Below the pieces are notes generated by a model. The model made no database searches. It had not been told where the DNA came from and worked only from the letters and a program-made list of their open reading frames with translations. From contig JAEZDP010000203.1 of the NCBI GenBank assembly GCA_023418055.1, positions 1 to 13,846 on the forward strand: a stretch of DNA of 13,846 bases. The letters are read 5' to 3'. Shown here piece by piece: positions 7,436-13,846 of the stretch (positions are counted from its first letter, which is position 1; the number at the start of each line of letters is the position of its first letter). This DNA is from Acidobacteriota bacterium (GTDB lineage Bacteria; Acidobacteriota; Vicinamibacteria; Vicinamibacterales; Vicinamibacteraceae). Both the position numbers and the translations under genes were made by a program.

Positions 7436-10400
7436 CTACCGCGCCGTGCCCCCCGATGCCTCGAGCCGGGCGAGCAGGTCGTCAGTGGCGACCGAATCGC
7501 CCTTCTTGACCAGGATCTCCGTGACCGTGCCGTCGGTGCTCGCCGAGATCGTCGTGAGCATCTTCATGGCCTCGAGCGTGATGACCGGGTCGCCGGCCTT
7601 CACTCTCGTGCCGACGCCCACGGCGATGTCGGTGATCATCCCCGGCATGGGCGCCACGGCCTGCAACGGGTCGGACGGATCGCCCTTCGGCTTGGTCACG
7701 GCGTTTCTGGGTGCCAGCGCCTTGTCCACGACCTGCGACTCGCGCGGCATGCCGTTGAGTTCGTAGAAGACGCTCCGGCGTCCCTGCTCGTCGGCCTCGC
7801 CGATGCTGATCAACTTCACGAACAGCACCTTGCCGCGGTCGATCTCGACCTCGATCTCCTCGCCGATCGACAGCCCGTAGAAGAAGGCCGGTGTGGGAAG
7901 GCTCGACACTTCGCCGTAGGTGGCCACGAACTGGTCGAAGTCGGCAAACACCTGGGGATACATCAGGTGGCTGTACAGGTCGTCGTCGGTCGCCGGACGG
8001 CCGAGCGCCTTCCGCAGCGTGGCGCGCGTCTCGTCGAGATCGACGGGCACGGCGCGTTCGCCGGGGCGGGCCGTGGTCGGCACGCGGTCGCCGAGCACCA
8101 CCTTCTGCACGTCAGCGGGCCAGCCGCCATCGGGTTGGCCGAGTCCGCCCTGCAGCATGTCGATGACTGATGCGGGGAAGTCGTGCGACCCCGGGGTCAG
8201 CGTCCGCACGTCCTCGGGGCGGATGCCTCGGGTGATGAGGTACATGCACATGTCGCCGACGACCTTCGAGCTCGGCGTCACCTTGATGATGTCGCCAAAG
8301 AGCTGGTTGACCTCGGCGTAGGTGCGCGCAATCTCCGGCCAGCGGTGGCCCAGCCCCATGGCGGCGGCCTGCTCCTTGAGGTTGGTGAACTGTCCACCAG
8401 GCATCTCGTGCACGTACACCTCGGCCGACCCTGCGCGGGGCGCCGTGTTGAACGGGCGGTAGTAGTCGAGCACTTCCTCCCAGTAGTCGGACATCTCGTT
8501 GAGCGCGTCGAGGTCGATGCCCGGGTCACGCTCGTGCCCGCGCAGCGCGGCGCAGACCGAATTGAGGTTCGGCTGGCTGGTCGAACCCGACATCGACGCG
8601 ATGGCGAGATCCACGATGTCCACGCCGGCCTCGGCGGCCGAGAGCACCGACGCGGCGTTGATGCCCGAGCTGTCGTGCGTGTGGAAGTGGATGGGCAGCC
8701 CAATCTCATCTCGCAGGGCGGCCACGAGTTTCCGTGCGGCAAATGGGCGGCACAAGCCGGCCATGTCCTTGATCGCGAGGATGTGCGCGCCCATCTTCTC
8801 GAGTTCACGCGCCTTGGCGACGTAGTACTTCAGCGAGTACTTGTCGCGGCGCGGGTCGTCGATGTCGCCGGTGTAGCAGATGGCCGCTTCACACAGGGCA
8901 TAGGGCTGCTTGCGCACCGCCTCCATCGCCACGGTCATGTTGGGCAGGTAGTTGAGCGAGTCGAAGATGCGGAAGATGTCCATGCCCGACTCGGCCGCAT
9001 GCTTCACGAACCCGGCCACCACCGCGTCGGGGTAGTTCGAATAGCCGACGGCGTTCGACCCGCGGAAGAGCATCTGGAAGCAGATGTTGGGCACCTTGGC
9101 GCGGAGGTCGCGCAGGCGGTCCCACGGCGACTCGCGCAGGAAGCGCATGGCCGTGTCGAACGTCGCGCCGCCCCACATCTCGAGGCTGAAGATGTTCGGC
9201 GTCCGGTGCGCGACGGCGTCGCCGACGTTGAGCATGTCGATCGAGCGCATGCGCGTGGCGATGAGCGACTGGTGCGCATCGCGCATGGTCGTGTCGGTGA
9301 CGAGCAGCGGACGGTTTTCGCGGATCCAGGCGGCGAACTGCTCGGGCCCCAGCTCGCGCAGCCTGTCGCGCGAGCCCTTCGGAATGCCGGCCTTGAGATC
9401 GAACGCGGGCACCCGGGCCGGCGGCAGGACCTCCGGCGGGCGGTACCCCTTCGCCGTCGCGTTGCCGTTGACCGTGACGTCGCTGAGGTAGGCCAGCACC
9501 TTCGTCGCCCGGTCGCGGCGCGGCTGGAACTTGAACAGGTCGGGGTTGGTGTCGATGAGCCCCGTCGTCGCCTGTCCCGACCTGAACGTGTCGTCGAGGA
9601 CGACGTTCTCGAGGAAGGGGATGTTGGTCTTCACGCCGCGGATGCGGAACTCGCGGAGGGCGCGATGCATGCGCTGCAGGGCGATGTCGAAGCGCGGGCC
9701 GAAGGCCGTCAACTTCACGAGCATCGAGTCGTAGTAGGGCGTCACGACCGAGCCTGCGTCGCCCGTGGCGGCGTCGAGGCGGATGCCGAACCCGGCGGCC
9801 GACCGGTAGTTGATGATCTTCCCGTAATCGGGGGCGAACCCGTTGGCCGGGTCTTCGGTCGTGATGCGCGCCTGCACGGCGTAGCCGTTGCGCTGGATGT
9901 CTTCCTGCTTCGGGATGTCGATCTCGTGGCTGAAGAGCGAGTGCCCCTGCGCGACGAGGATCTGCGAGCGGACGAGGTCAATGCCCGTGATGACCTCGGT
10001 CACCGTGTGCTCGACCTGGATGCGCGGGTTCATCTCGATGAAGAACCACTCGCGCGAATCGACGTCGTAGAGGAACTCGACCGTGCCGGCATTGCTGTAG
10101 CCGACGGCGCGGGCGAGGCGCACGGCGGCGTCGCACAACTCTCGGCGCACCGACGCATCGAGACCGACTGCCGGCGCCACCTCGATTACCTTCTGGTGCC
10201 GCCGTTGCACAGAGCAGTCGCGCTCGTGCAGGTGCACCAGGTTGCCGTGCGTGTCGCCGAGCACCTGCACCTCGATGTGCCGCGCGCGCGCGACGAAGCG
10301 CTCGAGGAAGACCGCCGGATTGCCGAAGGCGTTGCCGGCCTCGGTCTGCGCCTGATCCAGGAGGGTATCGAGGTCGGCTTCCTTGTGGACCACGCGCATG

Positions 10401-10936
10401 CCGCGTCCGCCCCCGCCGAAGGCCGCCTTGATGATGAGCGGGAACCCGATCGTCCGTGCGATCGACAGGGCTTCGGCCCGGTCGGTGACCGGCGCCTCTG
10501 TGCCCGGCAGCGTCGGCACGTCCACGCGCTGGGCGAGGGCGCGGGCCGAGACCTTGTCGCCCATCACGTCGAGCATCTCGGGGTCGGGACCGACGAACTT
10601 CAGCCCGGCCTCACGGCAGGCACGCGCGAAAGCGGCGTTCTCCGACAGGAAGCCGTAGCCCGGGTGGATGAGCGTGACGCCCTTCTCCTTGGCCAGGTGG
10701 ATGATGCCCTCGATGTCGAGGTAGGCGCCGACCGGGCCCTTCTCCTTGCGGAGACGGTACGCCTCGTCGGCCTTGAAGCGGTGCCGCGAGAAGCGATCCT
10801 CGTCGGCGTAGATGGCCACGGTGCGCAGCCCCAGTTCGGTTGCGGCGCGAAAGATCCGGATGGCGATTTCGCCCCGGTTCGCAGCCATCAGCTTTTCGGT
10901 CGGTACGGGCATCGTGGTCTCGATATCTCGGGCCAT
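7436..10936 (-). CDS. pyc: Pyruvate carboxylase, single-chain (BC-CT-BCCP)
   Basis: This cytoplasmic, biotin-dependent enzyme makes oxaloacetate from pyruvate, bicarbonate and ATP. At 1166 residues it has the usual length of single-chain pyruvate carboxylases. The biotin carboxylase domain spans about 12-470: KLMAANRGEIAIR start, glycine-rich ATP loop AAFGGGGRGMR (171-181), and the FIEMNPRIQVEHTVTE signature with E301 and R305. The carboxyltransferase domain spans about 543-815, with the metal and carbamyl-lysine set complete: D553 in TTMRDAHQS, K723 in AIKDMAGL, and H752/H754 in HFHTHDSSG. A linker/allosteric domain runs to about 1080, and the C-terminal biotin carrier domain has K1125 in EAMKM (codon at 7562-7564). 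All key residues are present. The order BC-CT-BCCP and the pyruvate-type carboxyltransferase domain exclude acetyl- or propionyl-CoA carboxylase. Neither start has a strong ribosome binding site; ATG at 10912 (residue 9) is an equally possible start. CRTAC1 follows 46 nt downstream. Confidence 0.98.
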   Translation of the reverse strand: MARDIETTMPVPTEKLMAANRGEIAIRIFRAATELGLRTVAIYADEDRFSRHRFKADEAYRLRKEKGPVGAYLDIEGIIHLAKEKGVTLIHPGYGFLSENAAFARACREAGLKFVGPDPEMLDVMGDKVSARALAQRVDVPTLPGTEAPVTDRAEALSIARTIGFPLIIKAAFGGGGRGMRVVHKEADLDTLLDQAQTEAGNAFGNPAVFLERFVARARHIEVQVLGDTHGNLVHLHERDCSVQRRHQKVIEVAPAVGLDASVRRELCDAAVRLARAVGYSNAGTVEFLYDVDSREWFFIEMNPRIQVEHTVTEVITGIDLVRSQILVAQGHSLFSHEIDIPKQEDIQRNGYAVQARITTEDPANGFAPDYGKIINYRSAAGFGIRLDAATGDAGSVVTPYYDSMLVKLTAFGPRFDIALQRMHRALREFRIRGVKTNIPFLENVVLDDTFRSGQATTGLIDTNPDLFKFQPRRDRATKVLAYLSDVTVNGNATAKGYRPPEVLPPARVPAFDLKAGIPKGSRDRLRELGPEQFAAWIRENRPLLVTDTTMRDAHQSLIATRMRSIDMLNVGDAVAHRTPNIFSLEMWGGATFDTAMRFLRESPWDRLRDLRAKVPNICFQMLFRGSNAVGYSNYPDAVVAGFVKHAAESGMDIFRIFDSLNYLPNMTVAMEAVRKQPYALCEAAICYTGDIDDPRRDKYSLKYYVAKARELEKMGAHILAIKDMAGLCRPFAARKLVAALRDEIGLPIHFHTHDSSGINAASVLSAAEAGVDIVDLAIASMSGSTSQPNLNSVCAALRGHERDPGIDLDALNEMSDYWEEVLDYYRPFNTAPRAGSAEVYVHEMPGGQFTNLKEQAAAMGLGHRWPEIARTYAEVNQLFGDIIKVTPSSKVVGDMCMYLITRGIRPEDVRTLTPGSHDFPASVIDMLQGGLGQPDGGWPADVQKVVLGDRVPTTARPGERAVPVDLDETRATLRKALGRPATDDDLYSHLMYPQVFADFDQFVATYGEVSSLPTPAFFYGLSIGEEIEVEIDRGKVLFVKLISIGEADEQGRRSVFYELNGMPRESQVVDKALAPRNAVTKPKGDPSDPLQAVAPMPGMITDIAVGVGTRVKAGDPVITLEAMKMLTTISASTDGTVTEILVKKGDSVATDDLLARLEASGGTAR

Positions 10937-11048
10937 CGCGCGGCACGCGCCATCCCCGAACGGTTCCGGGAGGACGTGTGCGGACGCTGTTGCTGGCGAA
11001 GGACCTGCGGCGGATGAAACCGGAAGGTGACTCGCAACGCGCGGAGGG
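10937..11048 (-). other. Intergenic gap between DUF1593 gene and pyruvate carboxylase
   Basis: The gap is 112 nt long and both flanking genes are on the minus strand. I see only a 4-bp GAAC-g-GTTC repeat near 10957-10966, no T-tract terminator and no convincing -35/-10 pair. Pyruvate carboxylase may be read through from the DUF1593 gene or use a promoter I cannot recognise. Confidence 0.4.
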
Positions 11049-12716
11049 TCACTGCCGGGGACGATTGTACTGCGTTGCCTCGGGCGTCCGCGCCACGCTC
11101 CTGAGGATGATGCGCCGGTACGACGTCAGCGACGGGGTGCCGTCATCGTCGACCACGAGGATGAGGTGTGCGGTGCCTGGCACCTGCAGCGTCGCGGTGA
11201 CGTGCGGGCCGTCGCGACGGTCGAGCAGCAGGCGTGCGGGCGGCTGCGGGGGGCCATCGGCAGACGCCGAAGGGATGCCGCCCTCGTCCCGGTTCGTGCC
11301 GGCATCGTCCGGGGGTGGCGTCCTGACGGCGACGGGCTGCGTGGGGATGCCCGTGCCGGCCTCGGGGTAGAAGACCCACGAGTAGCGGAGTCTGTCGCCG
11401 TCGGGGTCGCTCGATGCGGACGCGTCCAGCCTGACGGGCACGCCGGGTGCCGTGTCGATGACGAGCGGGGCACGGTCCTGGTCGCCGTTCACGCCGGCGA
11501 TCGGATTGTGGTTGGCCTCGGCTGGCGTCTTGATCGTCCAGTCCATCCGCGCCGCGAAGTCGCGCTGGAACGCGTCGCGCCATCGCCAGATGGTCGCCTG
11601 GTCGGACGTGTGCGGACGACCGTCGGTGCCCATGACGGTGTCGCGTGAGCTGTCGCGTCCGGGATACGAGTCGCCTCCCTGCGTCCACGACGGCCGCGTC
11701 TCGCCGTAGGGCTGCCGCCAGACGTAGCGGCCACCCCACCCGCCGTAGGTGGGGCTCATGAAGCTCGCGAGCCCGTTGTCGAGAAGCCCGAGAAAGGAGG
11801 GCGTGTCGCCCTCGTGAATGCAGCAGGGCGGGATGTAGAGCCGGCCAAGCGGCCCCTTGCTCCGGATGTGCGTCTCGACCCACGAGTCGGTGAAGGTGGT
11901 GAAGTCGGCGCCGTCCGCGTTGCGATAGAAGCGGTCGCCGCTGATGCCGGTCCACGTGGCGAGGTAGTACTGCTCGCCATCGGGCGTGGACGGCGTGCCG
12001 ATGTAGTGGAGCGTCGGGAACTCACGCCGCAGCCACGGTCCGGCGTCGTCCTGGTCGGAGATGGCGTAGACACGCAGGCGCGAGACCAGAGCGGCCAGGT
12101 CTGCAGGCGAGCGCGTGCGTCGCGCGGCGGCCAGCGCTTCGGCCAGCGTGTTCGCGCCGCCCCAGGCCAGCACCCACAAGGGACGGTCGTCGTCGCGGTC
12201 GGCGGCGTCGAGGATCTGGCGGGCACCGGCGGAGATGTCGGTTCCTTCCATGGGGACGGCCGCCATGCCGTAAGCCGCAGGCCCCGTGGTCACGAGGGCC
12301 CGCAGCGTGTCGGCTGGCGGAAAGCCCTCGGCGTGCTGCGCCAGGGTGGGCTGCACCTTGGCGTACGCGTTGAGCACCAGATGGACGACGTCGGGGCGGA
12401 CACGGGCGCGCATCCATGTCGAGGTGGTCGCGACGAGGCCCTCGATGTCGAGCTGGTTGGAGTAGACGAGGAGGCGTACGAGCGACATCTGGTCATCGGG
12501 CTCGTTGGCGATGTCGGTCATGACGATCACCCGGGGCCTGGCTACCCACGGGTCCACTTGCTCGGCGAGGAACCCGAGTGCCTCTGGCGACGGAGGTGCA
12601 AGGCGCGGCACGGATGTCCCGACAGTGCGGCAGGCCCAGCCTGCCGCAGCGATGAGCAGCAGGGCGGCACCAACCTGCAGTCGGCCGGTTGACGAGGGGC
12701 GAGGCATCTGGGCCAT
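11049..12716 (-). CDS. DUF1593 / Sde182-like lipoprotein with nucleoside-hydrolase-like domain
   Basis: This is a 555-residue exported protein. Residues 1-28 are a signal peptide (hydrophobic VGAALLLIAAAGWA) ending at Cys29. The lipobox reads GWAC, which lacks the usual Leu at -3, so lipidation is likely but not certain. Residues about 60-390 match the Sde182 nucleoside-hydrolase-like domain (DUF1593): VIVMTDIANEPDDQMSLVRL (63-82) carries the acidic TDIxNEPDDQ motif typical of the family, followed by WVLAWGGANTLAEAL (181-195) and SPTYGGWGGRYVW (321-333). Residues about 403-540 form the Sde182-type C-terminal Ig-like domain (HNPIAGVNGD, RLDASASSDPDGDRLRYSW). Family members lie among polysaccharide-use genes and one was described as cellulose-binding; the reaction is not established, although the fold resembles inosine-uridine nucleoside hydrolases. 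AGGAG at 12722-12726 sits 5 nt before the ATG. It is first in a run of three minus-strand genes and faces the crystallin gene divergently. Confidence 0.9.
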   Translation of the reverse strand: MAQMPRPSSTGRLQVGAALLLIAAAGWACRTVGTSVPRLAPPSPEALGFLAEQVDPWVARPRVIVMTDIANEPDDQMSLVRLLVYSNQLDIEGLVATTSTWMRARVRPDVVHLVLNAYAKVQPTLAQHAEGFPPADTLRALVTTGPAAYGMAAVPMEGTDISAGARQILDAADRDDDRPLWVLAWGGANTLAEALAAARRTRSPADLAALVSRLRVYAISDQDDAGPWLRREFPTLHYIGTPSTPDGEQYYLATWTGISGDRFYRNADGADFTTFTDSWVETHIRSKGPLGRLYIPPCCIHEGDTPSFLGLLDNGLASFMSPTYGGWGGRYVWRQPYGETRPSWTQGGDSYPGRDSSRDTVMGTDGRPHTSDQATIWRWRDAFQRDFAARMDWTIKTPAEANHNPIAGVNGDQDRAPLVIDTAPGVPVRLDASASSDPDGDRLRYSWVFYPEAGTGIPTQPVAVRTPPPDDAGTNRDEGGIPSASADGPPQPPARLLLDRRDGPHVTATLQVPGTAHLILVVDDDGTPSLTSYRRIILRSVARTPEATQYNRPRQ

Positions 12717-12866
12717 GCGGGCTCCTGTGCGACAAAGGTTCCGCCATCCTACCGTGACGGTCGATGGGAGCGGCCCGCGTCGGGGATGGCAGGCTCACGG
12801 CAGAGCTGTTATCGTGGCGCGCATGGGCGGGGGCCTGTCCCGACCCGAGACCTTCTGGAGGAGCCT
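12717..12866. promoter_or_regulatory. Divergent intergenic region between the DUF1593 and crystallin genes
   Basis: These 150 nt must hold the promoters of both flanking genes. Visible elements are the ribosome binding site of each gene and an 11-nt palindrome ACCGT-G-ACGGT at 12751-12761, a possible operator. At 12787-12802 there is a GG-N10-GC pattern resembling a sigma-54 -24/-12 site for the plus-strand gene, with poor flanking matches. No good sigma-70 pair was found on either strand. Confidence 0.35.
12857..12861 (+). promoter_or_regulatory. Ribosome binding site deciding the crystallin-protein start
   Basis: GGAGG, part of GGAGGAG at 12857-12863, lies 5 nt before the GTG at 12867. It selects this GTG over the upstream in-frame ATG at 12786, and the resulting protein begins with a clean signal peptide. 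Confidence 0.75.
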
Positions 12867-13616
12867 GTGACACGGCGCAATAGGACTCTCGGCGTGTTGA
12901 TGGCGATGGCCGTGGCCGTCGTGCCTGCCAGCGCGCTGGCGCAATCGTGGGGAGGCGGACGACTTCCGCGCGAAGGGGCCTGTTTCTACCGCGACATCAA
13001 TTTCCGCGGCACCTACTTCTGCGTCGAGGCGGGTGACGAACTCGACTCGCTGCCGCGCGGCGCCAACGACGAAGTGTCCTCGATACGCATCTTCGGGGGC
13101 GCCGAAGTGTCGGTGCATGCGAGCACCCGGCTGCGAGGCGACGCCAGGCAGTTCACGCGCGACGTAAGGGACCTCACGCGCGAGGGCATGAACGACGAGA
13201 TCTCGTCGGTGCAGGTCCATCCGCGCGTGCGCGGGGGCGGATTCGGTGTGGGTCGCCGCGGCGGCGCCTCGCTCGACCCTGACCGTGTCATCCGGAGAGC
13301 TTACGAGGACCTGCTGGAACGCGAGCCCGACGCGTCCGGGCTGCGCGAGTTCCGCCGCCGGATGATCGACGATGGGTGGACCGAGCAGGACGTCCGCGAC
13401 CACATCCGCAGGAGCCCCGAGTACCGCGAGAAGCAGACGATGACGCCGGCGCGGGCGCGCGAGATCGTCAGGCGCGCGTACCTGGCCGTGCTCCAGCGTG
13501 AGCCGGACGCGGCCAGCAGCGGCTTTGTCGAGCGGGTGCTGCGGGAGGGGTGGACGCAGCAGCAGGTCGAGCGTGAGTTGCGCCGGAGCGACGAGTATCG
13601 CAATCGCCCGCGATGA
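12867..13616 (+). CDS. Secreted beta/gamma-crystallin domain protein with two DUF4214-type repeats
   Basis: From the GTG at 12867 the protein has 249 residues. Residues 1-25 are a signal peptide (MTRRNRTLG then LMAMAVAVVP, cleavage after ASALA). Residues about 37-118 form a beta/gamma-crystallin-like domain made of two Greek-key motifs: CFYRDINFRGTYFCVEAGD and the weaker AEVSVHASTRLRGDARQF. Each motif ends in a microbial calcium-clamp signature (N/D-N/D-x-x-S/T-S), here NDEVSS (67-72) and NDEISS (109-114). C39 and C52 could form a disulfide. A Gly/Arg-rich linker (about 120-135) leads to two helical repeats of DUF4214 type at 138-190 and 196-246, each with (R)RAYxxxLxREPDA, an aromatic or Phe-centred helix, xxGWTxQxV and RSxEYR. 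DUF4214 repeats are usually found in secreted or surface-layer-associated proteins. Function is unknown; calcium-stabilised extracellular binding is an inference. The crystallin part could also be classed with peptidase-inhibitor I36-like folds. Confidence 0.85.
   Translation: MTRRNRTLGVLMAMAVAVVPASALAQSWGGGRLPREGACFYRDINFRGTYFCVEAGDELDSLPRGANDEVSSIRIFGGAEVSVHASTRLRGDARQFTRDVRDLTREGMNDEISSVQVHPRVRGGGFGVGRRGGASLDPDRVIRRAYEDLLEREPDASGLREFRRRMIDDGWTEQDVRDHIRRSPEYREKQTMTPARAREIVRRAYLAVLQREPDAASSGFVERVLREGWTQQQVERELRRSDEYRNRPR
13278..13604 (+). repeat. Tandem DUF4214-type coding repeats
   Basis: Two diverged copies, at about 13278-13436 and 13452-13604, encode residues 138-190 and 196-246 of the crystallin protein. 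Aligned landmarks are RRAYEDLLEREPDA against RRAYLAVLQREPDA, DDGWTEQDV against REGWTQQQV, and RSPEYRE against RSDEYRN. The similarity is stronger in protein than in DNA, which points to an old internal duplication rather than a recent one. Confidence 0.7.
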
Positions 13617-13639
13617 CCGGGCCGCGGTTTCGGCTTCCC

Positions 13640-13846
13640 TCAGCCTCCGATGCCGACACCGCCAGGGAAGTCTGCGCGGATGCGGGCGCGCACGACCTGC
13701 GTGTCATTGGTCACATAGAGCATGCGGTCAGGTCCGAAGGCGCAGTTGGACACGCGGCCCGCGATGGGGGCGAACCCGATGTGGCTGCCGTCGGGTGCAA
13801 ACACGTAGATGCCCCCTCGCCCGCTTGCCCAGATGTTGCCGGCGGC
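13640..13846 (-). CDS. SMP-30/gluconolactonase-like protein, C-terminal part
   Basis: An open minus-strand frame enters from the right edge of the window and stops at TGA (13642-13640), giving 68 residues with no start. The visible sequence fits the last blades of an SMP-30/gluconolactonase/LRE-type six-bladed propeller: GNIWASGRGGIYVFAPDG, then NCAFGPD, MLYVTND and VVRARI, in the order seen near the C-terminus of that family. Members hydrolyse sugar lactones with a bound divalent metal, but the catalytic residues are outside the window, so only the fold family is called. The short GGVGIGG tail is an ordinary end. The gene converges on the crystallin gene with a 23-nt gap. Confidence 0.8.
   Translation of the reverse strand, partial: AAGNIWASGRGGIYVFAPDGSHIGFAPIAGRVSNCAFGPDRMLYVTNDTQVVRARIRADFPGGVGIGG

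Noticed and set aside
8183..11017. A 944-codon open frame on the plus strand, antisense to pyruvate carboxylase
   Set aside because: It mirrors the codon bias of the carboxylase gene, has the same Arg/Val/His/Asp-rich composition as other shadow frames, and shows no domain.
12786..12866. Earlier ATG start for the crystallin gene
   Set aside because: It has no ribosome binding site and puts 27 polar residues before a normal signal peptide. The GTG at 12867 follows GGAGGAG.
1..13846. CRISPR arrays, tRNA or rRNA genes, IS elements, phage or toxin-antitoxin and defence systems
   Set aside because: I saw no regularly spaced direct repeats, tRNA-like cloverleaf, transposase or defence-protein motifs. 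All long intervals are filled by the genes listed.

Overview
The window looks like high-GC chromosomal DNA from a Gram-negative, outer-membrane bacterium, most likely an acidobacterium of the Vicinamibacteria type. This is inferred from the gene mix: an Oar/CarboxypepD_reg-type TonB-dependent receptor, a CRTAC1-type FG-GAP/UnbV protein, a Sde182-like (DUF1593) lipoprotein and an SMP-30 protein. No 16S or other marker gene is present, so the placement is tentative. There is no tRNA, rRNA, CRISPR array, IS element or phage gene that I can see.

Layout. Bases 1-395 hold the 3' end of a tetratricopeptide-repeat gene (+). A 166-nt gap follows (396-561) with a possible promoter and a two-part inverted repeat in the leader. 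Next comes a large TonB-dependent receptor (562-4128, +), ended by a perfect 11-bp hairpin. Then an apparently exported SAM-methyltransferase-fold protein (4244-5659, +) runs tail-to-tail into a block of three minus-strand genes. In transcription order these are a DUF1593/Sde182-like lipoprotein (12716-11049), a full-length pyruvate carboxylase (10936-7436) and a secreted seven-repeat FG-GAP/ASPIC-UnbV (CRTAC1) protein (7389-5683). A divergent 150-nt intergenic region leads to a small secreted protein with a beta/gamma-crystallin domain and two DUF4214-type repeats (12867-13616, +). The right edge carries the C-terminal end of an SMP-30/gluconolactonase-like gene (minus strand, 13640-13846); it has no start codon in the window.

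How the genes may work together. Only pyruvate carboxylase is clearly core metabolism: anaplerotic oxaloacetate supply from pyruvate, using bicarbonate and ATP. The other genes mostly encode envelope or exported proteins. The receptor would move a large ligand across the outer membrane, and the DUF1593 and SMP-30 proteins suggest carbohydrate or nucleoside scavenging. The CRTAC1 and crystallin proteins carry strong calcium-binding signatures: seven DxDxDGxxD-type loops in one and two NDExSS motifs in the other. No single pathway is proven. The least ordinary items are the beta/gamma-crystallin-DUF4214 fusion, the methyltransferase with a signal peptide, and the structured leader of the receptor gene.
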